Source of the DNA: Coprococcus sp.
GTDB taxonomy: Bacteria > Bacillota > Clostridia > Lachnospirales > Lachnospiraceae
Direction: 5' to 3'
Length of the DNA stretch: 5,651 bases
Assembly: GCA_016297325.1 (NCBI GenBank)
Contig: JAEDGW010000143.1
Span: 1-5,651 of the forward strand
Below are positions 5,261 through 5,651 of this stretch, piece by piece. Position 1 is the stretch's first letter. Each line of letters opens with the position of its first letter. The position numbers were made by a program, and so were the translations under genes. The notes under the pieces are model-generated. The model made no database searches and had not been told where the DNA came from. It saw nothing but the letters and a program-made list of their open reading frames with translations.

Positions 5261-5651
5261 ATCCCATTCTCCTTCTCACATTTGCGACACTCTCCACAAA
5301 TGCATCTACCTCTTCATCTGTATTGTAAAACATAAAGCTTGCCCTTGTCGTATTGTACACGCCCAGATGTACAAGCAGTGGCTGTGCGCAGTGATGTCCT
5401 GCTCTCACATCTATTCCGTCCGCAGCCATGATCTCGCTGACATCATGTGGGTGAACATTGTCTATGGTGAACGCGACTATTCCTGTGTGATTCTCCGGTT
5501 TGTCCGAACCGATCACATGCACATGAGGAAGCTTTGCAAGTCCCTCCATCGCACGGGTGGTAAGCTCCAGCTCTCTCTTTTCTATATAGTCAAATCCAAC
5601 CTCTTTGATGTATCCTATCGCAGCCGCAAGTCCCACAGCACCTGCCGCATT
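5250..5651 (-). CDS. sufS: SufS group II cysteine desulfurase, C-terminal part (5' end outside the window)
   Basis: Only the last 133 residues are present; the frame runs open to the window edge and begins NAAGAVGLAAA, matching the SufS N-[AI]-A-G-AVGL segment. SufS is a cytoplasmic PLP enzyme that converts L-cysteine to L-alanine and holds the sulfur as a persulfide on its active-site cysteine. That cysteine is visible in VRAGHHCAQPLL (codon 5388-5390). Other landmarks are the IVAFTIDNVHPHDV strand and the closing RASFMFYNTDEEVDAFV, typical of group II desulfurases. The PLP lysine lies upstream of the window. The GTG at 5634-5636 is an internal valine codon, not a start. The stop codon overlaps the start of sufU. 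The neighbouring acceptor points to a SUF operon, with sufC, sufB and sufD probably further upstream. Confidence 0.94.
   Translation of the reverse strand, partial: NAAGAVGLAAAIGYIKEVGFDYIEKRELELTTRAMEGLAKLPHVHVIGSDKPENHTGIVAFTIDNVHPHDVSEIMAADGIDVRAGHHCAQPLLVHLGVYNTTRASFMFYNTDEEVDAFVESVANVRRRMGYAE

Noticed and set aside
5634..5636. GTG as a start codon for a short SufS-like protein.
   Set aside because: The frame continues upstream with the conserved NAAGA residues of SufS, so this is an internal valine and the gene is simply cut by the window edge.

Overview
The window reads as ordinary chromosomal DNA of an anaerobic Firmicute, most likely a Lachnospiraceae or related Clostridia member. 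The grounds are an AT-leaning composition, strong AGGAGG-type ribosome binding sites, a Gram-positive type SufS-SufU pair, a shortened KdpD-like kinase paired with a KdpE-type regulator, and a lysine-rich secreted protein with Big_2 (bacterial Ig-like) domains. This placement is inferred from gene content; no rRNA or other taxonomic marker is present. All five genes lie on the minus strand, so transcription runs from high to low coordinates.

Layout in the direction of transcription. (1) 5651-4820: the 3' part of sufS (cysteine desulfurase, cut by the window edge) overlaps complete sufU (sulfur acceptor) by 11 nt. This is the tail of a suf Fe-S cluster assembly operon. (2) 4827-4709: a structured intergenic stretch. 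It has a hairpin across the sufU stop codon, a GC-rich cluster of GCGC palindromes and an extended -10 promoter. (3) 4702-2791: a two-gene two-component operon with a leader of about 100 nt that can fold into a long hairpin. The DUF4118-type sensor kinase lacks the large N-terminal KdpD domains, and the KdpE-like regulator overlaps it by 11 nt. A strong intrinsic terminator closes the unit. (4) 2692-58: a monocistronic gene with a near-consensus promoter, a strong ribosome binding site and its own terminator. It encodes an 827-residue secreted multi-domain surface or extracellular protein.

The three units appear to be transcribed separately. SufS and SufU work together: SufS removes sulfur from cysteine as a persulfide and SufU accepts and relays it. 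The kinase and regulator should form one phosphorelay, but no kdpFABC potassium pump genes are in view, so the target is open. Nothing visible links the secreted protein to the two-component system except adjacency and orientation.

No mobile element, CRISPR array, tRNA or rRNA is visible. The parts most worth a second look are the structured leader of the kinase gene, the GC-rich palindromic element upstream of it, and the domain architecture of the secreted protein. I found no convincing evidence of a wholly new system.
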